Origin: Lachnospiraceae bacterium
GTDB lineage: Bacteria; Bacillota; Clostridia; Lachnospirales; Lachnospiraceae
Direction of reading: 5' to 3'
Assembly: GCA_902363555.1 (NCBI GenBank)
Contig: CABJAM010000008.1
Span: forward strand, 227,169 to 291,168
DNA: 64,000 nt
Numbering within the stretch: position 1 is the stretch's first letter; each line of letters opens with the position of its first letter. Shown here piece after piece: positions 16,640 to 24,854 of this stretch. The notes under the pieces are model-generated. The model ran no database searches. It worked only from the letters and a program-made list of their open reading frames with translations, and was not told where the DNA came from. Made by a program: the position numbers and the translations under genes.

Positions 16640-17392
16640 TTAAAATCCGAAACGCTGACCGATCATCAGCCCAAGTAAAAACAGCAGCTCGATCACCTCG
16701 GAGCCGGCCCCCAGCGTATCCCCGGTCATCCCACCGATTTTTCCCTCAATATACTTACGGAAGCCAAGCGCCGCCAGGGCAAGCACCGCTGGCAATAACA
16801 GCAGCCAGTCGTGATCCGTCAAAAAAAGTCCCGCATCCATAATCACTACGCCACAAAGCAGACATACCACCATGATCCCTGCCCCAATCCTGCCAATATA
16901 TGAATGACCCAGTCCTTTTTCCCTTGGATAAACCGCCTTATACATGAGAATCCCCTGAATACATTTGCCGGCAACCGGGGCCAAAAGCAAACCAAGCACA
17001 GGATTTTCAAGCTGGCTTATAATGATAAATTTCAGACCTATATCAAATATGGCTGCAATCACGCCGTTAGTGCCGACCCGGCTGTCCTTCATAATCTCCA
17101 GCATGCGCTCCCTTGTTCTGGCCGAATAGATGGCATCCGCTGTATCGCAGAGGCCGTCCAAATGGAAGCCCCCGGTCACACAGAGCTGGCACAAAACGGC
17201 AAACATCGCCGCCACACTTTTAGGTACAAAAAATGAGAGCGCCGCAAATACAGCACAGTCAATCGCTCCGGTCACTGCGCCTACAAGCGGCCAGTACATG
17301 ACACCGCGGATCAGGCGTTCATCGGTCACCTGGATTTCTTTATGGATTGGCAGCCGCGTCATTAGCTGCAATGCTAAAATAAATGTTCTCAC
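16640..17392 (-). CDS. cobS: Adenosylcobinamide-GDP ribazoletransferase
   Basis: 250 aa membrane enzyme with about six hydrophobic segments. It joins adenosylcobinamide-GDP to alpha-ribazole. Family motifs are FxxMTRLPI near the start, GGFHLDGLCDTADA (metal-binding aspartates), SRVGTNGV and the late GGMTGDTLGA. The start is GTG, overlapping the cobU stop as GTGA, with GGGGAGG upstream; the two are coupled. cobC follows 11 nt later. Confidence 0.93.
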   Translation of the reverse strand: MRTFILALQLMTRLPIHKEIQVTDERLIRGVMYWPLVGAVTGAIDCAVFAALSFFVPKSVAAMFAVLCQLCVTGGFHLDGLCDTADAIYSARTRERMLEIMKDSRVGTNGVIAAIFDIGLKFIIISQLENPVLGLLLAPVAGKCIQGILMYKAVYPREKGLGHSYIGRIGAGIMVVCLLCGVVIMDAGLFLTDHDWLLLLPAVLALAALGFRKYIEGKIGGMTGDTLGAGSEVIELLFLLGLMIGQRFGF

Positions 17393-18036
17393 AGAAAAAG
17401 CGCCTCCCCTTTATTTTCCTTTCCATCCTTTATATGCATGGGAATCCCGCTGACAACAAAATAGACATCCGTACATACAGAGGCCAGATATTGATTTACA
17501 CTGCCAAGAATATCACGGAAGTTACGGCCCAGGCATGTTTCCGGAACGACGCCCAATCCAATCTCATCAGTAACGAAGCACAGAGGGAGCGGCCCTGCCG
17601 CCTGGCAAAGCGCCTCGAACTCAGCCAGAATGGATGCTGTCACTGACGCGTAATCCACAGTTTCAAAATCAAACGAATCCCAATCCACATCCCCAATGCT
17701 GTCAAAAAGCAGATTTGTCACCATGGTCGTCACACTGTCCAGCAAAATGCCGTCATATGACCATTGGGTCGTTCCAGATTTTGTATTTTGCAACAAATTT
17801 TGTGCTGGCTTTACCAATCTGCGGCAATTTTCCAGCACTTCCGTCAGATCCCCGTAGCCCTCATGGGTATCCCACTGGCTGCTGCGCCGCTGGCGGTGCT
17901 TTTCCACTCTCTGCGCCATTTCACTATCAGTAATTTTTGCCGTCGCCAAATATAAAAAATGACTGCCCCTGGATGTCACAAGCTGTTCCGCAAACGCGCT
18001 CTTTCCGCTGCGGCAGCCACCGGTCACTAAAATCAT
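17389..18036 (-). CDS. cobU: Adenosylcobinamide kinase / adenosylcobinamide-phosphate guanylyltransferase
   Basis: 215 aa. The P-loop is GGCRSGKS at the N-terminus, followed by a guanylate-accepting histidine region (KHRQRR ... WDTHEG). DEIGLGVVPE and GRNFRDILGSVNQ are typical of CobU. It phosphorylates and then GMP-caps adenosylcobinamide. First gene of the cob lower-ligand operon; GAGGTG lies upstream. I see no cobalamin riboswitch in the leader; the leader carries a family A and a family C element instead. Confidence 0.93.
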   Translation of the reverse strand: MILVTGGCRSGKSAFAEQLVTSRGSHFLYLATAKITDSEMAQRVEKHRQRRSSQWDTHEGYGDLTEVLENCRRLVKPAQNLLQNTKSGTTQWSYDGILLDSVTTMVTNLLFDSIGDVDWDSFDFETVDYASVTASILAEFEALCQAAGPLPLCFVTDEIGLGVVPETCLGRNFRDILGSVNQYLASVCTDVYFVVSGIPMHIKDGKENKGEALFL

Positions 18037-18074
18037 ATTGCCACCTCGTAATCTTTGTATTATAATAAATTGGG

Positions 18075-18103
18075 ATAACAGTTCAGGTGCACTGAGCTGT
18101 TAT
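18075..18103. repeat. Family A hairpin, copy 6 (before cobU)
   Basis: ATAACAGTTCAG pairs with CTGAGCTGTTAT (one wobble), 38 nt before the cobU start. The loop is GTGCA. Confidence 0.7.
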
Positions 18104-18130
18104 AAATCAAGCCTCAAAAAATAAATAACG

Positions 18131-18207
18131 TATATTATAATTTGTCACCAATTTTCCCCGGGAAATTGATGACCTGCTTGCCCATCAGGGCAATTCCTGT
18201 TATATAA
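18131..18207. repeat. Family C structured element, copy 2
   Basis: It starts TATTATAATTTGTC and ends CCTGTTATATAA. Hairpin 2 is TTGCCC-ATCA-GGGCAA; copy 1 has TTGTCC-ATCA-GGACAA, so a T-A pair became C-G. The first hairpin also changes sequence but still pairs. It lies 27 nt from a family A copy, matching the arrangement at 14638-14759. Confidence 0.65.
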
Positions 18208-18284
18208 TACCATACCAGATTCCAGACAGTGATTCTATAAAATATTTTGCAAAATCAAAAATTTAATTTGCTTGCGCTGCCTGG

Positions 18285-18412
18285 TGGCTCGTTGCTTCGT
18301 GCATCCGGCTCCGCTTCACTTCGCGCACCCGGCTCCGTTTCACTCCGCCGGATCGCGGCAGTCGCCAAGCTGGTGAGCAAGCTCCCCAGCTTGGCTCGTT
18401 GCTTCGCGCAAA
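18285..18412 (-). repeat. Family B repeat, copy at 18.3 kb
   Basis: On the minus strand it reads GCGCGAAGCAACGAGCC, a perfect hairpin GCCAAGCTGG/CCAGCTTGGC around GGAGCTTGCTCA, then a second hairpin (CCGGC/GCCGG) and further GCGCGAAG and ACGAAGCAACGAG pieces. It follows the hairpin at 18413-18445 directly. Confidence 0.75.
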
Positions 18413-18445
18413 ATAGTCCGCCAACCGGGTGGGCTGGCGGACTAT
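18413..18445 (-). terminator. Terminator-like hairpin next to the family B repeat
   Basis: ATAGTCCGCCA and TGGCGGACTAT pair over 11 bp, and TTTTGCGCG follows on the minus strand. In the minus direction it would stop read-through from yjbR; on the plus strand it lies 23 nt before the DUF4250 start. Confidence 0.5.
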
Positions 18446-18468
18446 AAAATTTAAGGAGACTTTAAACG

Positions 18469-18651
18469 ATGAATGAAAATATTCCAAATGATCCCGTTTT
18501 ACTATTAAGCTTTGTAAATATGAAGCTCCGTGATTTTTATGCGGATCTGGATGATCTATGCAAAAGCTTAGATCTTTGCCGCAGTGACCTGGAAGAAAAG
18601 CTGGCGGGTATCGATTACGAATACAGCCGTGCTGTTAATCAGTTTGTATAA
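18469..18651 (+). CDS. DUF4250 family small protein
   Basis: 60 aa, the usual length of the family. The start NENIPNDPVLLLSF and the segment KLRDFYADLDDLC, followed by EKLAGIDYEYSRAVNQFV, match the small DUF4250 proteins common in Clostridia, whose function is unknown. It is acidic with no signal peptide. AAGGAG lies 10 nt before the start. Its last 17 nt overlap the end of the convergent yjbR-like gene. Confidence 0.85.
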   Translation: MNENIPNDPVLLLSFVNMKLRDFYADLDDLCKSLDLCRSDLEEKLAGIDYEYSRAVNQFV

Positions 18652-19000
18652 TTGCTGCCTGAGCCTTTTTGCTCAGGCCTCCCAGCACCAGCGCATAGGA
18701 TTTATCACACAAATCCATCAGCAACTCATCCGGAACCGCGCCATCCGCTTTAATGGAGTTCCAGTGTACCTTATTCATATAATAACCGGGAATAATGTCC
18801 TCATACTCTCTGCGCAGGAAATCCCCCTCCACGGGTTCAAGCTTCAACGTAATCAGGTAGTCCTCGCCCGCATCATTTTTGCAGACAGCCAGGAACATCT
18901 TCCCGCCGATCATATAGCGGGTCCATTGCCATTCCTCTTTAAAATCCTTTGTAACGCCCTTCTTTTTCATCAAATAATCATCAATCCATGTGTAACGCAT
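18635..19000 (-). CDS. MmcQ/YjbR family protein
   Basis: 121 aa. The pattern WTRYMIGGKMFLAVCKND, ITLKLEP, IIPGYYMNKVHWNSI and DLCDKSYALVLGGLSKK is typical of the YjbR fold (a CyaY-like, possibly DNA-binding domain of unclear role). It starts two bases after the GNAT-YoaP stop, and its ribosome site lies in that gene's last codons, so they form an operon. A CCTGAGC-CTTTTT-GCTCAGG hairpin lies inside its last codons and may act on the converging DUF4250 transcript. Confidence 0.88.
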   Translation of the reverse strand: MRYTWIDDYLMKKKGVTKDFKEEWQWTRYMIGGKMFLAVCKNDAGEDYLITLKLEPVEGDFLRREYEDIIPGYYMNKVHWNSIKADGAVPDELLMDLCDKSYALVLGGLSKKAQAAIIQTD

Positions 19001-19002
19001 AT

Positions 19003-19752
19003 CTACTTCTCCTCCACCAGCTTCTTAAACTTCTTTACCGAAAGGATCTCATTGGTCAGAAAATGACCGTCATAAAACAGACTAAATGTCGTAAATGCCG
19101 ACGGCGCATTTTGCGCCTGCTCACAACTTTCAAACCTCTCGCTCCTGAAAGGAAGCCCCATATCCTTTGCCGCATTTTCAATCAAAGGAACATATTTGGC
19201 CGTATACGGGCATTGATTTGTATAGAACAGGACAAACCCTTTCGCATCGATCTCCGGCTTTTTCGCCTGTGGCGCAAACTTGGGCAGCACTGCATTTTCC
19301 TTTAACGGCAGGTGTAATAATTCATAAAAAGGCTCTGCCGTATCTGCAAGCATAAAGCCTTTATGCCGCAAATATCCGCCGTCAGACAAAAATGGCGCCT
19401 TTTTTTCGGAGGATAACACGACCAGGCCATCCTTACCCTTCTCACGGCAATCATTGATGCAGGCCTCAAGAAGCACGTCCGCATTGCCCTGCCCTTTATA
19501 CTGTCCGGATACCCAAAAGCAGTCTATATACATAAATCCTGGAGCTACCACAGGCGCCCAGGCGTACTCCGCCGGTATATATTCGATAAAACACTTACCG
19601 CGCACATTTCCTTTTAAAAATACAAGGCCTTCCTCCAGCCGCTGGCTCAGCCACGCCTTCTTTGATACCACCTGGCAATCCTTATTATTAGAAATCGCAC
19701 AGCAAATATGCTCTTTCTCAAGATTTTCTGCAGTTACTTTTATTAGCTCCAT
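19003..19752 (-). CDS. GNAT acetyltransferase with YoaP-like C-terminal domain
   Basis: 249 aa. The first about 150 residues are a GNAT fold with the acetyl-CoA loop near WVSGQYKGQGNADVLLE. The C-terminal part (about 160-249) resembles the YoaP domain: LFYTNQCPYTAKYVPLIENAAKDMG, a thioredoxin-like start with one Cys, and a late FYDGHFLTNEILS. The acetylated substrate is unknown. The start at 19752 follows GGAGGAGATAGG. yjbR is directly downstream. Confidence 0.85.
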   Translation of the reverse strand: MELIKVTAENLEKEHICCAISNNKDCQVVSKKAWLSQRLEEGLVFLKGNVRGKCFIEYIPAEYAWAPVVAPGFMYIDCFWVSGQYKGQGNADVLLEACINDCREKGKDGLVVLSSEKKAPFLSDGGYLRHKGFMLADTAEPFYELLHLPLKENAVLPKFAPQAKKPEIDAKGFVLFYTNQCPYTAKYVPLIENAAKDMGLPFRSERFESCEQAQNAPSAFTTFSLFYDGHFLTNEILSVKKFKKLVEEK

Positions 19753-19785
19753 CCTATCTCCTCCATAAAAATCCACACTTTAGAT

Positions 19786-19821
19786 GCTAACTGTTAGCGG
19801 GTGTCTTTTAGCCGCTTACTG
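19786..19821. repeat. Degenerate family A hairpin (before GNAT-YoaP)
   Basis: TAACTGTTAGCGG and CCGCTTACTG partly pair. The position, 33 nt before the start codon, and the TAACTGTT arm suggest a decayed family A copy. Confidence 0.35.
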
Positions 19822-19960
19822 TTTTTTATTATAGCAGGCGAAACATGACAACTGTATGTCTCGTATAAAAAACAATTCAGCCGTGCCCCACTATTATAAT
19901 AAACAAGACACGGCCGAATAATCCCTATCCAGGGCTAAACGACATCATGCAACCCCGCCA

Positions 19961-20893
19961 TCAACAGTTCCCCGTATAAACATAGCGCAGATTTTTCCGC
20001 GCCACCTCCGCCAGCCAGTAAACGGTTCCCACCGGCGTAGGCGGCCGATCCGCCATCTTATAACAGGGGAAAAATCTGGACACATGGAGGACAATATCCG
20101 CAGATATACCGGCCAGCCAGCCCGAAAGCGCCGACATCTCCGCCTCTGTATCATTTTCTCCGGGAATGATCAGCGTAGTCACCTCCACATGGCTCTCCTT
20201 CGCCGCCCGGCAGATAAACTGCTGTACATCCTTAAAGCTGCCGCCGATTTTCCTGTAAAAATCATCGGTAAAACCTTTCAAATCCACATTAAAAGCATCA
20301 ATACAGGGCAGCAGCGTATCCAAAATGTCCACATTAAGTGAACCATTCGTTACCACAACATTTTTCAGCCCTCGTTCCCGAGCCAACATTGCACAATCCC
20401 GGACAAATTCATAGCCGATCAACGGCTCGTTATAGGTATAGGCCAGGCCAATATTCCCCCGCGTTTCCAGAGAAACGGCCCGGGCCACAAGCTGTTCCGG
20501 TGTCATAAACTCTGTATACACTCCGGACACCACGGCCGCCTTACGGGCTGCATCCTGCCCGGACGCCGCAGACGCTCTACCTGCTGCATTATGACCGGAC
20601 GCTACGGCCGCCCCAGATTCCTCACACGCGCCGCCCCCAGCCATCGATATCTGATAATTCTGGCAAAAAGGACAGGCAAAATTGCATCCAAAACTCCCCA
20701 CGGACAAAATCCGGCTTCCGGGATAAAAACGCCGGAGCGGCTTCTTTTCAATAGGATCTAAAGCCATGGATGTGATTCTGCCATAATTTATACATTCAAT
20801 TTCTCCGCCAATATTTTTCCGCCCCCGGCAAAAACCGGTCTGGCCATCCTCCAGAACACAGTGATGAAAGCATACCGGACAAATCTGTTTCAA
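19961..20893 (-). CDS. amrS: AmmeMemoRadiSam system radical SAM enzyme
   Basis: 310 aa. The N-terminal Cys motif CPVCFHHC and the radical SAM cluster C70xxxC74xxC77 (CNFACPFC) match the radical SAM member of the AmmeMemoRadiSam family, whose reaction is unknown. Residues 86-123 are an Ala/Gly/Ser-rich insertion (ASGHNAAGRASAASG) not expected in the enzyme; GVYTEFMTPEQLV resumes the fold. The start is TTG at 20893, overlapping the upstream stop, with GAGGTGG about 10 nt before it. It forms a coupled pair with the MEMO-AMMECR1 gene. Confidence 0.88.
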   Translation of the reverse strand: MKQICPVCFHHCVLEDGQTGFCRGRKNIGGEIECINYGRITSMALDPIEKKPLRRFYPGSRILSVGSFGCNFACPFCQNYQISMAGGGACEESGAAVASGHNAAGRASAASGQDAARKAAVVSGVYTEFMTPEQLVARAVSLETRGNIGLAYTYNEPLIGYEFVRDCAMLARERGLKNVVVTNGSLNVDILDTLLPCIDAFNVDLKGFTDDFYRKIGGSFKDVQQFICRAAKESHVEVTTLIIPGENDTEAEMSALSGWLAGISADIVLHVSRFFPCYKMADRPPTPVGTVYWLAEVARKNLRYVYTGNC

Positions 20894-22233
20894 TAATGTC
20901 TCACCACCTCAAACCGCTCCATCTGGAAGGGAAGCGGTTCCCCGAACCGGCCGCCGCCATTTTGCAGGAACGGGTAAACATCATCATAAATACCAGCCTT
21001 TTGTAAGGCAATGGAAATCTGCTGCTCCACCGTATCCACGCCTTCCAGATTGGGCAGCAGCAGCCCCCGCCGCCGGCCTTTGCTCACGATCACGCCGTAG
21101 CGTTTCACATCCAGTTCATCCGCCGACACGATCGGCTCCGGCTCCGAAAGCACGTCCACACTACAGATCAACTGTGACAGCTCACTGCGTTTCACCGGCG
21201 GGAATCTGGGATCATACACACCGGCGCTGACGGCATTTTCTATAATTTCCATGGCAATATTTTTCTGACACGGCGAAATGGTTCCGATACAGCCACGCAA
21301 ATCCCCGTCCTTTTTCAGTGAGACAAACACACCGGCCCGCCGCGATAACATTTCCTCAGGCAGCCCCTCCGGCAATGGCAGCATTTCTCCAGAGTTTACA
21401 TAATATTCCAATGACTGCCGGGCCAGAGCCACATAAGCATCCTGAAAAGAAGCCACCCCATAGCCCACGCCAAAAGGACCTTCGTAGGACAATAGCTCCG
21501 ATTTCAGAGGCTTTCCGGCCAGACATCCGGCCATGATGCAAAAGGACCGATGGCCGCACTCACCGGCGCGCTCACAAAATTCTTCCGTAAAATCAAATAA
21601 TTCTCCCAGGCTTCCACGGGCCATCACATCCGTCACCCGCTGATCGTATTCCGGGCCCTCCTTCGTATAGCCATAAGGCCCCGTATCCATAAGGCAATGA
21701 GATAAATCCCCGCTGGCTATGACGACGATCCGACGTCCGAGATTCTGCGCGGCCCGGGCAATACATTTTCCAAGCCGGAAATGCATACGCAGCGGCAGAC
21801 CGGACAGGCCGATACGCACGATTTTAAAATTGGTCATCTGCTCCTGTAAAAACCGCAGAGGGATCATGGTGCCGTGGTCGAGCTGCGCATCCCCCTCGCC
21901 GCGGGTACCGGCCGGCAGCTCTTCATCCCGGGCAAGCCGCTCCAGCTCACGGACAAATTCCTCATCATAATCCGCGCGTAAGCTTAATTCCCGCTCTCCA
22001 AACTGCCGGAAATCACCACAGGCCCCCGCCCCCGGCGAAATATGAAAATAATCTCTGTACATCACCGAATGGGGTGAGAGAATGACAACCGTTTCCGGAA
22101 GCATGGCCGCCGCTTCCCCGGAAACCTTTCGATAAGCGTCGATAGTTCTTTGGATCCGCTGCTCATTTCCCCGCCCAATCTCCTGAAATATTATCGGCGG
22201 ATGCGGAACAATAAAAGCACCTGCTACTGACAT
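20890..22233 (-). CDS. AmmeMemoRadiSam system fusion protein: MEMO-like plus AMMECR1
   Basis: 447 aa. Residues 1-265 are a LigB/MEMO-like domain (VPHPPIIFQEIG, SPHSVMYRDYF, ASGDLSHCLMDTGPYGY) related to class III extradiol dioxygenases. Residues 267-447 are an AMMECR1 domain with the signature DLRGCIG at 311-317 and YDPRFPPV. Together with the radical SAM gene that overlaps its stop, all three parts of the AmmeMemoRadiSam system are here in two genes. The shared role of the three domains is not established. Confidence 0.9.
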   Translation of the reverse strand: MSVAGAFIVPHPPIIFQEIGRGNEQRIQRTIDAYRKVSGEAAAMLPETVVILSPHSVMYRDYFHISPGAGACGDFRQFGERELSLRADYDEEFVRELERLARDEELPAGTRGEGDAQLDHGTMIPLRFLQEQMTNFKIVRIGLSGLPLRMHFRLGKCIARAAQNLGRRIVVIASGDLSHCLMDTGPYGYTKEGPEYDQRVTDVMARGSLGELFDFTEEFCERAGECGHRSFCIMAGCLAGKPLKSELLSYEGPFGVGYGVASFQDAYVALARQSLEYYVNSGEMLPLPEGLPEEMLSRRAGVFVSLKKDGDLRGCIGTISPCQKNIAMEIIENAVSAGVYDPRFPPVKRSELSQLICSVDVLSEPEPIVSADELDVKRYGVIVSKGRRRGLLLPNLEGVDTVEQQISIALQKAGIYDDVYPFLQNGGGRFGEPLPFQMERFEVVRHY

Positions 22234-22262
22234 TGTAAACCCTCCTTCTTTTGGATTTGCAA

Positions 22263-22286
22263 ACAGGCAGCCGTCACCGGCTGCCT
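22263..22286 (-). terminator. Terminator of the sugar-binding lipoprotein gene
   Basis: CAGGCAGCCG-TCAC-CGGCTGCCTG is a perfect 10-bp stem starting just past the lipoprotein stop codon. The T tail (TTTG) is short. Confidence 0.55.
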
Positions 22287-22293
22287 GCTCCTA

Positions 22294-23376
22294 TCACTTT
22301 TCCATATACTCCGCTGCGTTTTTGCTGTCCACCTCAACGGCTTCCACACTGACGGAATCCTCATAGCTTTTACCGGCAGCAATGTCGAAAGCCAGAGATA
22401 TGGCCGTATCCACCGCTCCCGGCGGATAGTAAAAAACGTTCACTGGGTACTTCGTATTCTCTTTGATCAATGAAAACAGCTCGTCACTGCCGCCGCAGCC
22501 TGCAATGATTTTCAGGTTTTCAAAGGCTGTTCCTTTTTTCTTCTCATATTCCACAAGGCTGTTCATAATTCCCAGCAGAGAATTTTCATCAGGCGCAAAT
22601 ATACCGCCGATTTTTTCCAGATCCCCGGGCTTTTTGTCCAAAAGCCAGTTGGTCATCAAATCCTGAGCTGTCTGCACATCACCGGCAGTATTTCCACCGC
22701 TCACCAGAGAAATGCTGCTGCCAAGCCCTGCCACAAAGCTCTGAAAACGGAGATACGCCGTGGTTGAGCTTTCATTGGAAAATACAAGAATACTCTCCAT
22801 GCCGCTCCCTTTGGATTTCACCTTCTGGGCGGCTTTTGCTCCCAGAAGCTCCTGGTCCATCATCACCGTGGCGGCAGGCAGAAGTCCGTCAATGGTTCCG
22901 TTAAACAATATTACCGGTGTACCGGAATTTTGCAGATTAACAGCACTCTCCGCAATAGCCGCGCTGTCCATGGGATAGATCACCACCGCATCCACACCCT
23001 CCGAAAAAAGAGCGTCCAGTTGAGCCGCCTGCCCGGCTGCATCCGTGGAGGTCAGCAGCTCATAGCCAACTGTATCGCTGACCTGCGCCTTTAAAGCGTC
23101 TTCGGCCGCCTGCGCCACCTGCATATTCCAGCCGGAAGATGCCGCCGGCATACTCACAGCGATGACGGTATCCTTTGTCTTTGTACCGGCCGTATCCTCA
23201 GGAAGCTGGCCGAAGGTCTCCCCGTAAGCGCCGCTCTCCCCGGCAGCATCATTTCCTGCCGCAGCTTCCGGCGTATTCCCATCAGCCGCTCCGTCTTTGC
23301 CGGATTTGGAACATCCGGCCAGAAGCAGGACGCCGATCATCAGGAAACACACATATAGCTTTATTTTATTTTGCAT
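22294..23376 (-). CDS. Orphan ribose-type sugar-binding lipoprotein
   Basis: 360 aa. The signal peptide ends LLLAGC; an Ala/Gly/Asp-rich linker follows to about residue 65. The rest is a type I periplasmic binding protein (Peripla_BP_4) fold: IAVSMPAASSGWNMQ, then YPMDSAAIAESAVNLQNSG, then a late GCGGSDELFSLIKE. No permease or ATPase gene is adjacent, so it either serves a distant ABC transporter or acts as a sensor. It has its own hairpin terminator. Confidence 0.85.
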   Translation of the reverse strand: MQNKIKLYVCFLMIGVLLLAGCSKSGKDGAADGNTPEAAAGNDAAGESGAYGETFGQLPEDTAGTKTKDTVIAVSMPAASSGWNMQVAQAAEDALKAQVSDTVGYELLTSTDAAGQAAQLDALFSEGVDAVVIYPMDSAAIAESAVNLQNSGTPVILFNGTIDGLLPAATVMMDQELLGAKAAQKVKSKGSGMESILVFSNESSTTAYLRFQSFVAGLGSSISLVSGGNTAGDVQTAQDLMTNWLLDKKPGDLEKIGGIFAPDENSLLGIMNSLVEYEKKKGTAFENLKIIAGCGGSDELFSLIKENTKYPVNVFYYPPGAVDTAISLAFDIAAGKSYEDSVSVEAVEVDSKNAAEYMEK

Positions 23377-23510
23377 TATTTATCACCGCCCCTACGAACG
23401 TAAATACTAATTCCTGCGCATGTGGTCCATCACTTCTGCAAACGTAAATTAACATTCATGTGAACATGGTTCCTCGCCTTACGCTGTCACTGCACTGCCA
23501 CAATCCACGA

Positions 23511-24854
23511 TTACACAGCGTGCCCATTCGCCTTGAGGATATCGATCACACTGTTGACATACTTTCTGCAGATTTCATCACTTTCAGCCTCAGCCATCAC
23601 ACGGATCACCGGCTCTGTGCCACTTTCACGCACAAGCAGGCGGCCATTGCCGGCAAGCTCTGCATTTGCCTTATCTACTGCTGCCAGAACATCCGGGTCG
23701 TTTTTAGCCGCTGGCTTGTCGTTCACACGGACATTAATCAGAACCTGAGGGTAAATGCGGATCGGCTTTGTCAGCTCTGACAAGCTCATCTTCTTCTCAA
23801 GCATAACCTCCATCACCTGAATGGAAGTGAGAATGCCATCGCCGGTTCTGGCATACTGATTGAATATAATATGGCCGGACTGCTCGCCGCCAAGGGAATG
23901 GCCGTTGGTCACCATATTTTCATAAACATATTTATCACCTACAGCAGTCTTTTCATAGGAAATACCGGCTTCCTCAAGTGCCTTGAACAGACCGATATTG
24001 GACATGATCGTGGCAACCACGGTATTGTTCGTCAGCTTACCGTTTTCCTTCATATATTTTCCACAAATGTACATGATCATATCGCCGTCCACCAGATTGC
24101 CGTTTTCATCCACAGCCAGACAGCGGTCAGCATCGCCGTCGTAGGCAAAGCCCACGTCAAGCCCATTGTCCACAACATATTTCTGGAGCGCCTTGATATG
24201 CGTGGAACCACAGTCCTTATTGATGTTCGTACCGTCCGGCTCAGCGTGGATCACAAAGGTTTTGGCGCCCAGAGCATCAAACACACTTTTTGCAATGGCA
24301 GAAGCGGAACCATTGGCACAATCCAGACCTACCTTTTTATTTTTAAATGAGCGGGTGGCCAATGAGATCAGATGACCGATATAGCGGTTACGGCCCATGG
24401 CGTAATCCACGGTGCGGCCTATATTTTCCCGGGTCGACAATGGCAGCTCATCAATCTTGCCGTCAATATAATCTTCAATCTGAAGCTCAACCTCAGCCTC
24501 GATCTTCTGGCCCTGAGCGTTGATGATCTTAATACCGTTATCATAGTAAGGATTGTGGCTGGCGGAAATCATAATACCACAGTCAAAATCTTCCGTGCGT
24601 ACCACGTAAGACACGCTGGGAGTGGTGGTTACGTGGAGCAGATAAGCGTCGGCACCGCTGGCTGTCACGCCGGCCGCCAGAGCGTATTCAAACATATAGC
24701 TGGAACGGCGGGTATCCTTGCCGATGACAATATTGGCCTTATGCTCCTTGCCATAGTAGTAGCCTAAAAAGCGGCCAACCTTAAATGCATGTTCCACAGT
24801 TAAATCCACATTTGCTTCCCCGCGGAAGCCGTCGGTTCCAAAATATTTTCCCAT
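23511..24854 (-). CDS. glmM: Phosphoglucosamine mutase
   Basis: 447 aa, full length. It converts glucosamine-6-phosphate to glucosamine-1-phosphate for cell wall synthesis. The N-terminal GTDGFRG, the active-site phosphoserine loop ISASHNPYYDNG, the metal loop DGDADR and the C-terminal RESGTEPVIRV phosphate loop are all present. The start at 24854 follows TGGAG by 9 nt. A 500-nt gene-free region lies upstream. Confidence 0.96.
   Translation of the reverse strand: MGKYFGTDGFRGEANVDLTVEHAFKVGRFLGYYYGKEHKANIVIGKDTRRSSYMFEYALAAGVTASGADAYLLHVTTTPSVSYVVRTEDFDCGIMISASHNPYYDNGIKIINAQGQKIEAEVELQIEDYIDGKIDELPLSTRENIGRTVDYAMGRNRYIGHLISLATRSFKNKKVGLDCANGSASAIAKSVFDALGAKTFVIHAEPDGTNINKDCGSTHIKALQKYVVDNGLDVGFAYDGDADRCLAVDENGNLVDGDMIMYICGKYMKENGKLTNNTVVATIMSNIGLFKALEEAGISYEKTAVGDKYVYENMVTNGHSLGGEQSGHIIFNQYARTGDGILTSIQVMEVMLEKKMSLSELTKPIRIYPQVLINVRVNDKPAAKNDPDVLAAVDKANAELAGNGRLLVRESGTEPVIRVMAEAESDEICRKYVNSVIDILKANGHAV

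Larger units (their letters stand above)
18037..18468. other. 432-nt intergenic stretch made of repeats
   Basis: Between cobU and the DUF4250 gene there is no coding region. From left to right it holds a family A hairpin, a family C element, a short AT-rich spacer, a family B element and a terminator-like hairpin. Nearly the whole gap is repeat DNA. Confidence 0.7.

Noticed and set aside
18037..18280. Cobalamin riboswitch before cobU
   Set aside because: No B12-box or matching multi-stem layout is visible; the hairpins there belong to families A and C.
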